64,000 bases of DNA from Alentia gelatinosa (taxonomy: Eukaryota; Annelida; Polychaeta; Phyllodocida; Polynoidae). Location of the stretch: positions 65,936,437 through 66,000,436 of the forward strand of contig OX465584.1 of assembly GCA_950022655.1 (NCBI GenBank), in the 5' to 3' direction. The first letter of the stretch is position 1. Every line of letters starts with the position of its first letter. Below are positions 52,385 through 63,651 of the stretch, in pieces. The position numbers and the translations under genes are program-made. The notes below the pieces were generated by a model. It searched no databases, had not been told where the DNA came from, and worked only from the letters and a program-made list of their open reading frames with translations.

Positions 52385-52650
52385 ATTCACCTTAGTTCTG
52401 AATGCGAAGATTCATTAGTTCTTAATGCGCCCACGTGGTGGCATGGTGGTCGGTGGACTGGAACGCGGCCAGAGCCAGTCATTGGTCAGTTGATACTGTA
52501 TGCTGATTGGTCAGTTAGTGAGCCAATGACTTGCCAGAAGGGTCAGGATTACTGTTCGTACCGACCTCTTGTATATAAATGAATGCTTTATATGTGAATA
52601 AAACAGTCTATTCTAGACCTTGTAACCACACTTCTAGTTGATTTCTTCTT
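52385..52650 (+). promoter_or_regulatory. Second promoter-like module (CCAAT, TATA, AATAAA)
   Basis: Two CATTGGTCAG/GATTGGTCAG boxes at 52480 and 52515, TATATAAATG at 52572 and GAATAAAAC at 52596, in order. This could be a solo LTR. It abuts a family J repeat, and no downstream ORF follows. Confidence 0.35.
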
Positions 52651-53075
52651 AAAGACAAATGCGGGTGTCTGCACTGGTGCTGCCATCTGGTTTCATGAAA
52701 ATATAGCACTTTCCCATAGACACCAATAGATAAGCACTTACCTTCTTCAGATGGCCTTCCCATAGAAATTAACATGGTGACATAGTATTTTTTAGCATTT
52801 CTCATTTGTGCATTTTCCCAACTATCAGAATCCAGAATTATTTGACGATAGCAATAGAACATCAGTGTCATCTAAACACCAAATCAAAATATTGCAGTTT
52901 CCCATATACACCAATAGTATTTATCTTTTCAGATGGCCTTCCCATGGAAGTTAGCATGGTGACATGCCAATTTTTTTGCATTTTCTATTTGCTGATATAT
53001 GGAACTTGTATTATCCAGAGTTATTTGCAAAACTCAATAAAATTTATAAATGACCCAACTACCAGCATTTGTCTT
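52651..53075. repeat. Dispersed repeat, family J, copy 2
   Basis: Collinear with 39506-39935, ending AATGACCCAACTACCAGCAT. Confidence 0.75.
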
Positions 53076-53183
53076 TAAGGGCTATACCTGGCCACTCTGC
53101 ACTCAGCTCTATTAAGGGTTCACCTCTGTTATAGGGGATGCTGTCCAGATATACTCCAGTTTCAGTCCTGGCACCATAACTGG

Positions 53184-53489
53184 GGCCTGTTTCACTAGTT
53201 TGTGACATATCTAGATGGCGTCTAGATGGTGTGTCCGGTTTCATAAGAACTAGACATTAGACTTTGTTTTGTCCGTTCTTGCTTGCACTGTTGGTGCCGC
53301 TTTTCATGTCTGTCTGACACTTTTGTCACGAAACTAGTGAAACAGGTCCATGATGTGTAGATTTGTCTAATTCTTATGTTTGGGGTCTGTCTTTACCTAA
53401 GGGCAGCTACTTGTGTTGTCACGAAACTAGACAACCCCAATGTCTGTATGGTGTCACAGACATGTCACAAGACTAGTGAAACAGGTCCC
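53184..53489. mobile_element. TIR element, family I, copy 1 (ACTAGTGAAACAGG ends)
   Basis: GGCCTGTTTCACTAGTTTGT and AGACTAGTGAAACAGGTCCC are inverted ends. The interior CTAGACATTAGACTTTG and AATGTCTGTATGGTGTCAC also occur in the inverted copy at 61353-61804. Confidence 0.8.
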
Positions 53490-53642
53490 TGGCCTCTGTC
53501 TGGTGTCTGTCTGGAGGCCATCGGCGCAATGGAAGAGGGTAGGTGAGCGTCGGGACCAAGACTGGAGTACATCTGGACCACATCGGGAGTGAAATCGGCG
53601 CAATGGAATAGGGCCTTTAGGCCTCTTTTCATGTACGTATGT

Positions 53643-54300
53643 TTATTAAAGGCATATCACATAATTTCACGGTGGTGCCACCTGGTGATTTTTAAATGTT
53701 GTCAATTATCGGTCAAAACTGGTTTCTTGGGATTCATTCTATTTCTAAATGTTGTCCAGTTAATTCAATTTTAATAGGAATAATAGGTTAATTCACATTT
53801 ACTTCTTTCTTTTGAATATCGAGCTTCGCTCTATTTATTGAACCGAAAGAGTTACAGTAAGTTTCGGTAGAAAACAGATGTGAACTTTCCATCGGCGTTT
53901 AATGGACTATCCAAAGGGCTACAAGTGATGACTCCAACGTAGAACAATGTCTGAAATCAAAGATTGTACATAGGAAACTCTGAAAAGCTTATCTAACTAT
54001 ATGCATGAACAATATAGCACACCTATAATAATTTCTTATCCTGTCTTGTACTAATTGAAGCATAGACGCATTTCACAACAATGTACATTCTTCCAATAAA
54101 AAGAGGGTGCTTTTTTTTTTTTTGCTTTACCCCCCCCCCCCCCTTATGGGAAAGATATAGGTTTCTTCAATTCTTTCAAAAACAAGGATGGCGACCAATG
54201 ATTTTTCAAAGTGAAATGTGTAGTACTATACGTCTACTATATTCTGTGAAAGATTGAGGATAATGACAATGCCTGTTTAATCATGATTTCATGTCCATAG
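53643..54300. repeat. Dispersed repeat, family L, copy 2, with poly(T)/poly(C)
   Basis: Collinear with 9475-9990, interrupted by about 160 bp (53780-53940), and by T(12) and C(14) runs at 54112-54143. Confidence 0.6.
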
Positions 54301-54552
54301 TCAAAGACCTGAGCAAGACTAGTTTATTGAGTGTTCCAGAAGCCATTTTAGGTACTCGGTTTGATGATTTAAAACTTGACGCCATATGACAACATTTCTA
54401 TTTAATCATTACTTTCACTCCTTATCGGGGCTAACTTGACCATGTTTCTACATGTAACTGTGAGTAAATACAGGGCCCTGTGGCGCTGATTTCTCATTGT
54501 GTGGCTGTCTGATGTTTACCATCCACACCAGGAGACTGCCCCCTTCAGACCC

Positions 54553-55345
54553 TCAAACTGCGTTTACACAAGACGATTCTGGCCTGCGATTCTGGCATTT
54601 TACACCTCCTGACGACTTTCAGCAGTAAAATGATAGAAATCGTCTAATTTAAACGCCAAGCGCGTGGCGACTGCAGATCGTCTGGTTACATCAGATTACT
54701 CAATTTGGGACCACCTGACAACTATTGGAATCGCTCTGATGCTGGCGACCATTTCAAGCCAGTTTGAATTAGTCGTCTACACAGGCGGCGATTCTGTGAA
54801 AACTTATAGTCGTCAGTGTTAATGCTAGGGTATTTTCTGAGGTTGATGACTTTTGCGGTGGACATTGCCATCACCTGACGACTACTGGCTTGATGATCTA
54901 CAGTGGCCACGTATTTAGTCGTCTAAAGCCCAATACATATCTACCCATTCAGGTTTGAACGATTAGTTGCCAAATCATATAGGAGTCGGTGATCTACTTG
55001 CAGGCAAATTATGTAACCCCGCGGCCACCCAATCAAGGGTCATTTTCCAACATTCCGTTGTCAGCGACTGGATTGATAAACATGTTGATAAACCTTTGGC
55101 GACTGATTTAGGAATATCAAACCACAACTTGTCGGAGACAAAAGACCATCTCAAGGAGGTTGGGGTCAGGGGTGGTTCACAAATTGTTGGCTGACCGTTG
55201 CCTAGCTGTCCTACATCTCCCGACTAGGGACGACTCCATTAGGAGGCCTCGCCTGAGACAAATTACCATTCCGTTGTCGCCGATAAAGGTACATCAATGT
55301 TCCAAAATCGGTAGATGTGAATCCGGCTAAATGTAAACGCCGGAT
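54553..55345. mobile_element. Candidate element with nested family C MITE
   Basis: ACTGCGTTTACACAAG at 54558 and TGTAAACGCCGGATCC at 55332 give short inverted ends. The left interior is full of GACGATT/AGTCGTC words. The family C element lies at 54923-55331, so a host element with a nested MITE is plausible, but the ends are short. Confidence 0.4.
54923..55331 (-). mobile_element. MITE, family C, copy 3 (inverted)
   Basis: TAAAGCCCAATACATATCTACC start and ATCGGTAGATGTGAATCCGG end. Internal order is reversed relative to 50868-51179. Confidence 0.75.
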
Positions 55346-55915
55346 CCTCAAACGGCTTGCATGGCAGTCCTCCAGTAGCGGAGAGAGGTCTGCTATTCAG
55401 GGACATTTCTTAGGTCTGCGATACGGTCAATAAACGATGCCAGTTGACGCCGGCGTCTCCAGGAGTCACGTGGCTTCACCAGCAGTGCATTGTGGGAATT
55501 GTGTGTCTTGTTGTTGATTATATCAGACAACTTTATTTAGTCTCAATTCATTATTGATTCAATTAATAAAGCTTAACGGACCTTGTATGATGTATCAGTG
55601 TCAAAGGGCATTATGTAGGCCTATATCTAACATTAGTGGAATACTGAATATAGTTCAGTTTTGGAGTTACGAAACATATGAAAACTATTTTCCTGGTAGG
55701 TTCTAACAGGGTTGATAAGTAGGACCCGGCGTCCACCTACTACGATCAAGATTGAAAACCATACGATGCAGTGAAAAGCAAAATGTGAAAAATCGTGGAC
55801 AATCGGGAACCTCTGTATCGTAGACTAACTTCTCGACTAGCCTCATCAACGTGCATCATAATAGGTTTATAATAGGTTTTAGGTACAAAAAATGTTATTG
55901 CAGTCCCAAGGCATC
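55346..55915. other. Spacer
   Basis: No gene or repeat recognised. Confidence 0.4.
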
Positions 55916-56228
55916 TTAAGCCCAATGCCCCTCTACCGATTTCGGAACATTCACATACCTTTGTCGGCGACAAACGGACGGTAATTTGTCTCACCCAAGG
56001 CATCCTAACGGAGTCGGCCGTAGTCGGTAGATGTAGGACAGCTAGGCAAGGGTGAGCCACCGATTAGTAGACCGATTTGCTTAGGACTAATATCCAGCAC
56101 CCCATCTCCTCAGTGTCCACCGGTGGAGCGAAGGGTTACATAATTTGCCTACGACCAGTTGACAGACTCCTATATGATTTTGTAACTAATCGCTCAACCC
56201 TGAATCGGTAGATGGGCATCAGGCTTTA
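55916..56228 (+). mobile_element. MITE, family C, copy 4
   Basis: TTAAGCCCAATGCCCCTCTA to GATGGGCATCAGGCTTTA. Same orientation and length class as 50868-51179. Confidence 0.85.
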
Positions 56229-57044
56229 TAGTCCCTGTTGGCTTTACGCTAGACTTCCCGACAGGAAAAATAATCTATCGTGATATCAGACAAAATCGTG
56301 GCAGTGGAACTGTGGAGCTCCCGATTAAAATCAAAGCTGATTTAACGGAAACATATCTCTTACGGGTGAAATACACGATGAAGAATTATTAAATTTTGGA
56401 ATTAAGTAGATCGCATATAGATATATAATTGGTATAAATATGATATTATTCAATCAAGTTTAGAGGTCTGAAAATGATAGTTTTACATCGGAATCATGAT
56501 TCTATCACAGTTATATTTTTCAATTTGATTATTCTAGTGTCTGAAAGATAATATGTTGTAAATACTTCTAGAAGATTGTTCAGATTCATTCAATATTTCT
56601 GAAATTATAGTATAGTTCAATATTGAAACTCTCAAAGAGATCTTAATTAAAACACGGATTGAATCGTGAGCCAATCGGCGTGGAGTAACTGTACAGCCCG
56701 AGAAGTGTTTGTCGAGAAGCTACATGGGTCTATTTTTCAAAACCTGCATTTTTTCTACCTAAGGACACCAAATGACACCAAAATATAAACTTTATAATAG
56801 ATACTGAATTCCTATATTTCTGTGTACTATAGATATTTACCTATCACAGGTAATTTATTCCAATAACTTCTGAGTAGATTTGCAAATTTTATACAGATTT
56901 AAGGAAACTCAAACTACATGTGTTACGTCCGATACCCCTGAAAAGACAGACAAACTAGCCAAACCAATACCAAAATTGTTAAAACCCTCTACCATACTCA
57001 CACCACAAATCGTGAACTTTGTAACTAATTTAAAAACTGAATAA
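56229..57044. other. AT-rich spacer
   Basis: No gene or repeat recognised. Confidence 0.5.
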
Positions 57045-57111
57045 TTGATGGCATTTGACCTACTCAGCAGGAATTACACTTTGCAATGTTACGCTGCCTC
57101 GATTGAAGACT

Positions 57112-58110
57112 GGCTCTGGTCCCTGCATCCTATGGCTACCCTCATCACTGGGATACAGGAGACTGGCTCCAGTCCCTGCATCCTATGGCTACCCTCCTCA
57201 CTGAGATACAGGAGACTGGCTCCAGTCCCTGCATCCTATGGCTACCCTTCTCACTGGGATACAGGAGACTGTCTCCAGTCCCTGCATCCTATGGCTACCC
57301 TCCTCACTGGGATACAGGAGACTGGCTCCAGTCCCTGCATCCTATGGCTACCCTCCTCGCTGGGATACAGGAGACTGGCTCCAGTCCCTGCATCCTATGG
57401 CTACCCTCCTCACTGGGATACAGGAGACTGGCTCCAGTGCCTGCATCCTATGGCTACCCTCCTCACTGGGATACAGGAGACTGGCTCCAGTCCCTGCATC
57501 CTATGGCTACCCTCCTCACTGGGATACAGGAGACTGGCTCCAGTCCCTGCATCCTATGGCTACCCTCCTCGCTGGGATACAGGAGACTGGCTCCAGTCCC
57601 TGCATCCTATGGCTACCCTCCTCGCTGGGATACAGGAGACTGGCTCCGGTCCCTGCATCCTATGGCTACCCTCCTCGCTGGGATACAGGAGACTGGCTCC
57701 AGTCCCTGCATCCTATGGCTACCCTCCTCACTGGGATACAGGAGACTGGCTCCAGTCCCTGCATCCTATGGCTACCCTCATCACTGGGATACAGGAGACT
57801 GGCTCCAGTCCCTGCATCCTATGGCTACCCTCCTCACTGGGATACAGGGACTGGCTCCAGTCCCTGCATCCTATGGCTACCCTCCTCACTGGGATACAGG
57901 AGACTGGCTCCAGTCCCTGCATCCTGTGGCTACCCTCCTCACTGGGATACAGGAGACTGGCTCCAGTCCCTGCATCCAATGGCTACCCTCCTCACTGGGA
58001 TACAGGAGACTGGCTCCAGTCCCTGCATCCTATGGCTACCCTTCTCACTGGGATACAGGAGACTGGCTCCAGTCCCTGCATCCAGTGGCTACCCTCCTCG
58101 CTGGGATACA
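57112..58110 (+). repeat. 53-bp minisatellite, about 19 units
   Basis: Unit motifs are ACAGGAGACTGGCTCCAGTC, CCTGCATCCTATGGCTACCC and TCCTCACTGGGAT. Because 53 is not divisible by 3 and the unit has no stop in any frame, all three plus frames stay open over 290 or more codons. They spell the same 53-residue cycle, and none is a credible protein. Each unit has a GACTGG-CT-CCAGTC palindrome. One unit near 57843 is a base shorter. Units are nearly identical, so the array is young or homogenised. Confidence 0.98.
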
Positions 58111-58228
58111 GGTTGATTTCTGGGCCAGTCAGAGAAGGATACATACTTTAATGAACTTTATTCTTATTGTGCCTAATCATTTAATGAATGTTCATAATGA
58201 AAGACTTTATCAAGTCTACCCAGATTGA
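58111..58228. repeat. Unique flank of the 53-bp array, repeated inverted at 45.2 kb
   Basis: GGCCAGTCAGAGAAGGATAC to AATGAATGTTCATAATGAAA is the reverse complement of 45165-45275 with few differences. Confidence 0.8.
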
Positions 58229-58932
58229 AGATGGCAGAACTTAGATGTAGTCTTGCCCCTGTACCCCTATTCCTCCTCTCCTGGACCAGTCATATGAATA
58301 TCCATAATCAAAGACTAAGTCAGATGTTGTTTTAATGAAGGTTCCTCATTGAAACTCCTGGCTTTCTACCTTTATAATGCAGGGATGTGACCTTTGTTCT
58401 CGTCGAACTGACCGACATGTTTTCACGTCTATTATCTGCAGTCAAGAACCACCGAGAGTACAACGACGCAAGATCGCTGAAATAACCAACAATTAGCATG
58501 GCGACAATGACGCAATAGCTCCACCTCTGACCGATTTTGTCAATGACTAACAGAAATCAAAACACTTTGATCTTATTAGTGAGGCTCAAGCTTGTTTTTT
58601 TGTAATACCAAATAACTTATTCCTAGCTCTCTTAATTTTAATATTTTGTTAGATAATATATATGTGGTAATAGTTATATTTTGAAGGAAGGCAGAATTGG
58701 CGGACTTTTAAGGTTTATTTTACAATTGATTGTGGAACAAAATTTGACTTTTTTTTAAAATTGCTAATAATCCATAGCTAGGATCTCCGATTTAATATGG
58801 CTTTCTGTGCACATCTAGACTTGGTAGCCAGTAGCTGGATAACTAGCTAAAGTACAAGACAGCGGTATGTAATGAACATAGGACAACCCATCACACTTGT
58901 AAATGCAAAAAACGACATTGGAATTGATGTAA
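58229..58932. other. Spacer
   Basis: No gene or repeat recognised. Confidence 0.4.
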
Positions 58933-59207
58933 TTATTATATACCTGTGTGCGAATGTCTATGAAATACTGCCTGCTGCTAGGGGTGCAGTAATAATAATG
59001 TTTGTGCCCGCTGTGACTGTGACTTAATAAGTCATCAAAATAACGTTTTTCCATCGATTTAAGTTATATAATAATAAGCAAACGTCCTCACTGTGGGCGA
59101 AACGTTTCTCGTTCTCAGTCAGTCTATGGCGTCAGGCAGTATGAAATCAAAGACTGACCTCGAACAGGAAACGTTTCGTCCACAGTAAGGACGTTTCCTA
59201 ATATTAC
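58933..59207 (+). mobile_element. Hairpin MITE, family D, copy 3
   Basis: TATACCTGTGTGCGAATGTC left part and hairpin arms AAACGTCCTCACTGTGGGCG / CGTCCACAGTAAGGACGTTT. Confidence 0.85.
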
Positions 59208-59530
59208 CGGAACTCGGCCTGGGGCCTCGTCCCGTAAAAACAACAATTCCCCATCTCGTTTTATAGCATGTACAGCATGGTCAGGTAGTTTTATGTATTT
59301 AGGTGTGGCCGTATCGCGATAACTTTACTAAAAATGCTATTGTGCTTTGTCACATAGAGGTTTTTATTGTCCTGCCAATATAAGCAGGAATTGCTTTTTC
59401 AATTTAGCTTTGAAACTTTCTTTGCTTGGAGTTGTTTTAATATCCGTAATATTTATTACTTTCAAGTTAAATTTCAACAAAATACGCATTATCTAAACTC
59501 ATAACATAATGAAATGTAGGTTATCACTCT
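59208..59530. other. Spacer
   Basis: No gene recognised. Resembles 44690-44760 in part. Confidence 0.4.
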
Positions 59531-59549
59531 CCAACCATTGATTCACTTA

Positions 59550-59815
59550 ACGCCGCAGGAGATCAATCTCCAAGCATAAATCCAGATTCAAGTTTGGCTG
59601 AGGGAGATCACTCTCCAAGCATAATTATTAATCCAACCTATGCCTCAGGAGTTCAATCTCCAAACATAGATCCAGATTTAAGTTGGGCTGAGGGAGATCA
59701 CTCTCCAAGCATAATTCTTAATCCAACCTATGCCTCAGGAGATCAATCTCCAAACATAAATCTTGATTCAACCTACCACTCTGGAGGTCACTCGCTAAGC
59801 ATAGACCCTGCAGAG
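59550..59815 (+). repeat. 45-bp coding-like repeat (15-residue unit, NPTY/DSTY motif)
   Basis: Six consecutive units in one open frame translate to a 15-residue cycle such as GDHSPSIIINPTYAS, GVQSPNIDPDLSWAE and GDQSPNINLDSTYHS. Third-position variation with conserved Ser-Pro and Asn/Asp-Pro suggests past selection on a protein. A further unit lies at 60683-60735. NPxY is a known PTB-domain docking motif in membrane receptor tails. No signal peptide, membrane span or splice sites can be tied to it, so it may be an exon of a gene extending elsewhere, a pseudo-exon or non-coding. Confidence 0.5.
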
Positions 59816-59848
59816 GTTACTAAACTCCCTAATATCGCCCAGTTGCAG

Positions 59849-60359
59849 GACGTTAGGGCCCACCACCTTAAAGTCGGGACGTTAGGGCCCACCCTACACC
59901 AGGAGTGTGAAAGCCTCAGTCGCGCCTCGGCCGCACCGCGATGCCGCGGTCACACCTGTGGTGCTGGGAGGGAGATGTGGCATAAATAGACGTTAGGCCC
60001 ACCTAATTTTGCATAATTGGTTAATGTTTGAATACTGGAGAACTCGACCCGTAAAAAACTCGACCCGTAAGGAACTCAATCCATTTTATATCTTCCCTAC
60101 TCAAGCATCTCAACTGTGAATAAATGCTATATTTAGTAGTAAATATAAGTAAGTATCCCTATCCCTAACCCTATCCCTAACCCTATCCCTAACCCTTACC
60201 CTATCCCTAACCCTAACCCTATCCCTAACCCTAACCCTAACCCTAACCTTAACCCTTACCCTAGCTCTAACCCTAACCCTAGGTTGGCTTTAGGCGGGCC
60301 CTAACGTCCCAATGAGTGGGCCCTAACGTCCCGACTTTCGGGTGGTGGGCCCTAACGTC
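59849..60359. mobile_element. Foldback element carrying telomere-like repeats
   Basis: Inverted ends of 44 bp with two mismatches (59849-59892 and 60316-60359) start GACGTTAGGGCCCACCACC. Each end itself holds two copies of GACGTTAGGGCCCAC. Further copies lie at about 59989 and, inverted, at about 60296. The centre holds the CCCTAA tract 60154-60281. No transposase and no clear target duplication. Confidence 0.8.
60154..60281. repeat. Interstitial telomere-like repeats (CCCTAA/CCCTAT)n
   Basis: About 20 hexamers of CCCTAA with CCCTAT, CCCTTA and CCTTAA variants. TTAGGG is the usual metazoan telomere unit. The tract is internal and degenerate and is flanked by ordinary sequence on both sides. 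Confidence 0.9.
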
Positions 60360-61032
60360 TAGTATACATACCATATCGCCCCGGGTAAGTACAGGATCCG
60401 CTCCTGACTAGCTGATCGTTCCTCGCCCGCCTGTCTTCCGATAAACAACCGTTTTCTGATTTATACCCGGAGAAACTGAATATAATGTGAGATTTATATG
60501 TAGAAATAACAGAAATTTCCATTTCTGGAATCGGATTTCCTGTATTAAGATTTATAAAATCGTTAAACTGCAATAATTGTGGGATATGGGTCAAGGGTTT
60601 ATAGGTCACCATACAAACATGAAAAACCAGCTAACACCGGATCCTGTAAACGGACTGAATTATGGGATTCCCCAATAAGGTCTATAAATCTAGATTCAAC
60701 TTATACCCTGGGGTATCACTCTCCAAGCATGGCCACAGGTGGCACAGACTGACTTCCCCTATAGTGAGCTCTATAAGCAGTGAATTGTGCTGGGATTTGA
60801 TTGAGTGATTGTATCGCTCTTACAGCGCATTCTATAATCCCCATTATTGATTTGTGCTGATGTAACATCCACATTATATTATTCCAACGGACTTAACCAA
60901 ACCATAACTAAGAATCGAAATGAGGGAATAACTGTACTTCAGACTAGGTCGATGGTTATTCATTGTTTATCCTGGGTTTAATGCATACGGTGGTAGCTTT
61001 AGGCTGGTTATGGTATCCAGGTTTATATTCTA
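60360..61032. other. Spacer with one isolated 45-bp repeat unit
   Basis: 60683-60735 encodes INLDSTYTLGYHSPSM-like peptide, a stray unit of the 59.6 kb repeat. Nothing else recognised. Confidence 0.5.
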
Positions 61033-61290
61033 TATTATTATATACCTGTGTGCGAATGTCTAGGAAATACTGCCCGCTGCTAGGGGTGCAGTAATAATAA
61101 TGTTCGTGCCCGCTGTGAGTGTGACTTAATAAGTCATCAAAATATCGTTTTTTCATCGATTTAAGGTATATAATAATAAGCAAACGTCCTCACTGTGGGC
61201 GAAGCCTATGGCGTCAGGCAGTATGAAATCAAAGACTGACCTCGAACAGGAACCGTTTCGTCCACAGTAAGGACGTTTCCTAATATTAAG
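61033..61290 (+). mobile_element. Hairpin MITE, family D, copy 4
   Basis: Same as 58933-59207, but with about 20 bp missing from the left hairpin arm, so the hairpin is broken. Confidence 0.8.
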
Positions 61291-61352
61291 TAGATTGCAA
61301 CTGGGGCAGTATTACAACGTTATCCAATATCCACCCTTTCCAGGTTAGGACC

Positions 61353-61804
61353 AGGGACCTGTTTCACTAGTTTCGGGCCATGTCTGTGACACCATACAGA
61401 CATTGGGGTTGTCTAGTTTCGTGACAACTCAAGTATCAGCCCTTAGGAAAAGACAGACCCCAAACATAAGAATTAGACAAATCTACACATCATGGACCTG
61501 TTTCACTAGTTTTGTGACATGTCTGTGACACCATACAGACATTGGGGTTGTCTAGTTTCGTGACAACACAAGTAGCTGCCCTTAAGTAAAGACAGATCCC
61601 AAACATAAGAATTAGACAAATCTAGACATCATGGGACCTGTTTCACTAGTTTCGTGACAAAAGTGTTAGCCAAACATGAAAAGCGGCACCGACAGTGCAA
61701 GCAAGAACAGTCAAGACAAAGTCTAATGTCTAGTTCTTATGAAACCGGACACACCATCTATAGACGCCATCTAGACATGTCACGAAACTAGCGAAACAGG
61801 TCCC
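61353..61804. mobile_element. TIR element, family I, copy 2 (inverted, internally duplicated)
   Basis: AGGGACCTGTTTCACTAGTT and CTAGCGAAACAGGTCCCT ends. The terminal block GGACCTGTTTCACTAG repeats at about 61494 and 61634, so the left end has been duplicated twice. Confidence 0.8.
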
Positions 61805-62520
61805 TGAACAGTGGAGTTGTACTATAGATAAACTGACTTCGGGTGACAGAATGATGGTGTAACGAGGTGGGTAGAATAGAGCTGCAGGTAGAGAGCAGTA
61901 TTTTCTGATTGGCCACTGAGTTATCCCTGGATTCCTTCGACAATAAACGTACGGCACTAATTTTATTTTTTCAAACGTTTATTTATCCGCGGTCATAGTC
62001 AGTCCAAGGACTGGTTGCAATATATGCCCAGGGACAGTATTTCCAATTGACAAAGTGAAATGTGTTTTGTGGCATGTGAAAATGCTCGAAAACGTATGTA
62101 ATATAAAACAGTGTTTATATTTCATTATGACAAATGTATTCATGGTAATGTGGAAATATTTAAAACGTTTATATCGTAATTTATTGAAGACAGTTCACAT
62201 TTCACCGTAGTTGTCAAGCAGGTTGGTATCTCGATCATACTAAAGTTTTACATACCCAATCATTCTCTTTCTTTTTTTATATCTTCTTTAGTCTTGCCAA
62301 TAACCGAGTCCCATAAGGTGTTCCCATAGAATTTGAATATTATCAATTGTGTCACCTATAGATACTCCAGAAATATCGTTCGAACAGAACTATCCTCGGA
62401 TCATTTATACAGCTAATCAAATGGTTGATAGAAACCAGGGATAACAGAGGTCTCAGTACTGAGCCTTGAGGTACTCCCTACATGTTCGATTATATAGCAG
62501 ATGTTTAGGGGCTGCCCAGC
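61805..62520. other. Spacer
   Basis: No gene or repeat recognised. Confidence 0.4.
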
Positions 62521-62529
62521 GTCCTGACC

Positions 62530-62930
62530 TAGAGTGACCCCTTACACCAGGTGGGTCACCTTTTATAGGGGCCAGCTATAGTCACCAAGTATACAGCATA
62601 TACAGCCCATGGATCATAGGCTATATATATGCTGTATACTTGGTGAACCCAGGCTGTCCTTATATACAGGTGTTCCCTTACATGGGTTACTGTTTACACA
62701 ACATTGCTCCCTTACATAGGGTGTTCCTATACACGGGGTTGTTCCCATACACTGGTTCAAAGTTTACACAAGGTGTCCTCTTACACAGGGTGGCCCTATA
62801 CATTGGGTGACCCCCTTACACCGGGTTACTGCTCATGCAAGGTGTCCCCTTACAAAAAGTTATCGTTTACACGAGGTGCCCCCCCGCCTTATACAGGGTC
62901 CCCTTAAGCGGGGTTGTACTATACTAAGAT
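62530..62930. repeat. Degenerate minisatellite of about 16-18 bp (CCCTTACACAGGGTGT)
   Basis: Recurring words CCCTTACA, CAGGGTG, CTATACA and TTTACACAAGGTG over 400 bp. An ORF at 62704-62907 is an artefact. Confidence 0.75.
62582..62646. repeat. Perfect 21-bp inverted repeat
   Basis: Arms beginning TCACCAAGTATACAGCATAT (62582-62602) and its exact complement (62626-62646) flank a 23-nt loop. It is embedded at the start of the TTACA/GGTG minisatellite. Confidence 0.9.
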
Positions 62931-63590
62931 ATTAAGACTTCACTTCACATATTAAAAAAACAAAGTTAAGTCTCGTCTATACAATATGATATTGACTGGT
63001 TTTATACCTCTCTCATACAGGCTGATTTAGACCCCCCCCCCCCCCCCCCCACCTCACCTCCTCCTCACCTCCTCCATAGGTCGACCCCCTGGAGGTACCT
63101 CCTAGCACCGTCTGAAGGCCCTGAATCGACCCACACTCAGCACCTAAATCCCGCACACAATACCCGACTTCACACCGAGGAGGGATTTAGGGACTGAGCC
63201 ACGGTCGTGCTCTATAGAATGGAGGTCCCGATGTAAATATTAAGTAACAACATGAACTGAGCTAATATTCCAGCAAAGATCAAAGAGCATTGCTCTGTTT
63301 TTCTGGACACTTCTGTACTTGCTTGTAAATGTTTATAATCGTGTATTGTTATTTTTGTTATCCCGTGTGTGACACTTCTTAGTTCTATGGAATAGGTTGA
63401 TGAGGTATTGGTAATGTGTTTTAACTCAACTCGAGGCATTTGTGAACGTGTGTAGAAAAAAGTGATAGGAAATGGATTATTGATAATAACAATATCAGTG
63501 TTATTAGAAGCTTTGTACGTACAAACAAGTAAAATGAAACAATATGATGCTCGCTAATCAAATTTGGTTTCCAGTGATCTTCCTGATTAC
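62931..63590. other. Spacer with poly(C)
   Basis: Poly(C) of about 18 at 63032-63050 followed by CACCTCCTC repeats. A 75-codon ORF (63439-63212, minus) is unremarkable. Confidence 0.5.
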
Positions 63591-63599
63591 CTTTTCCGT

Positions 63600-63604
63600 T
63601 CCTC

Positions 63605-63651
<47 letters not shown>

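Noticed and set aside
57045..58228. Three long ORFs (368, 347 and 292 codons) as a repetitive protein gene
   Set aside because: All three frames are open because the 53-bp unit lacks stops in every frame. The same cyclic peptide appears in each, with no start context or domain.
59594..59989. 131-codon ORF as a complete gene
   Set aside because: The first part is a genuine-looking peptide repeat, but the last 50 codons run into the foldback element end, so the ORF as a whole is chimeric.
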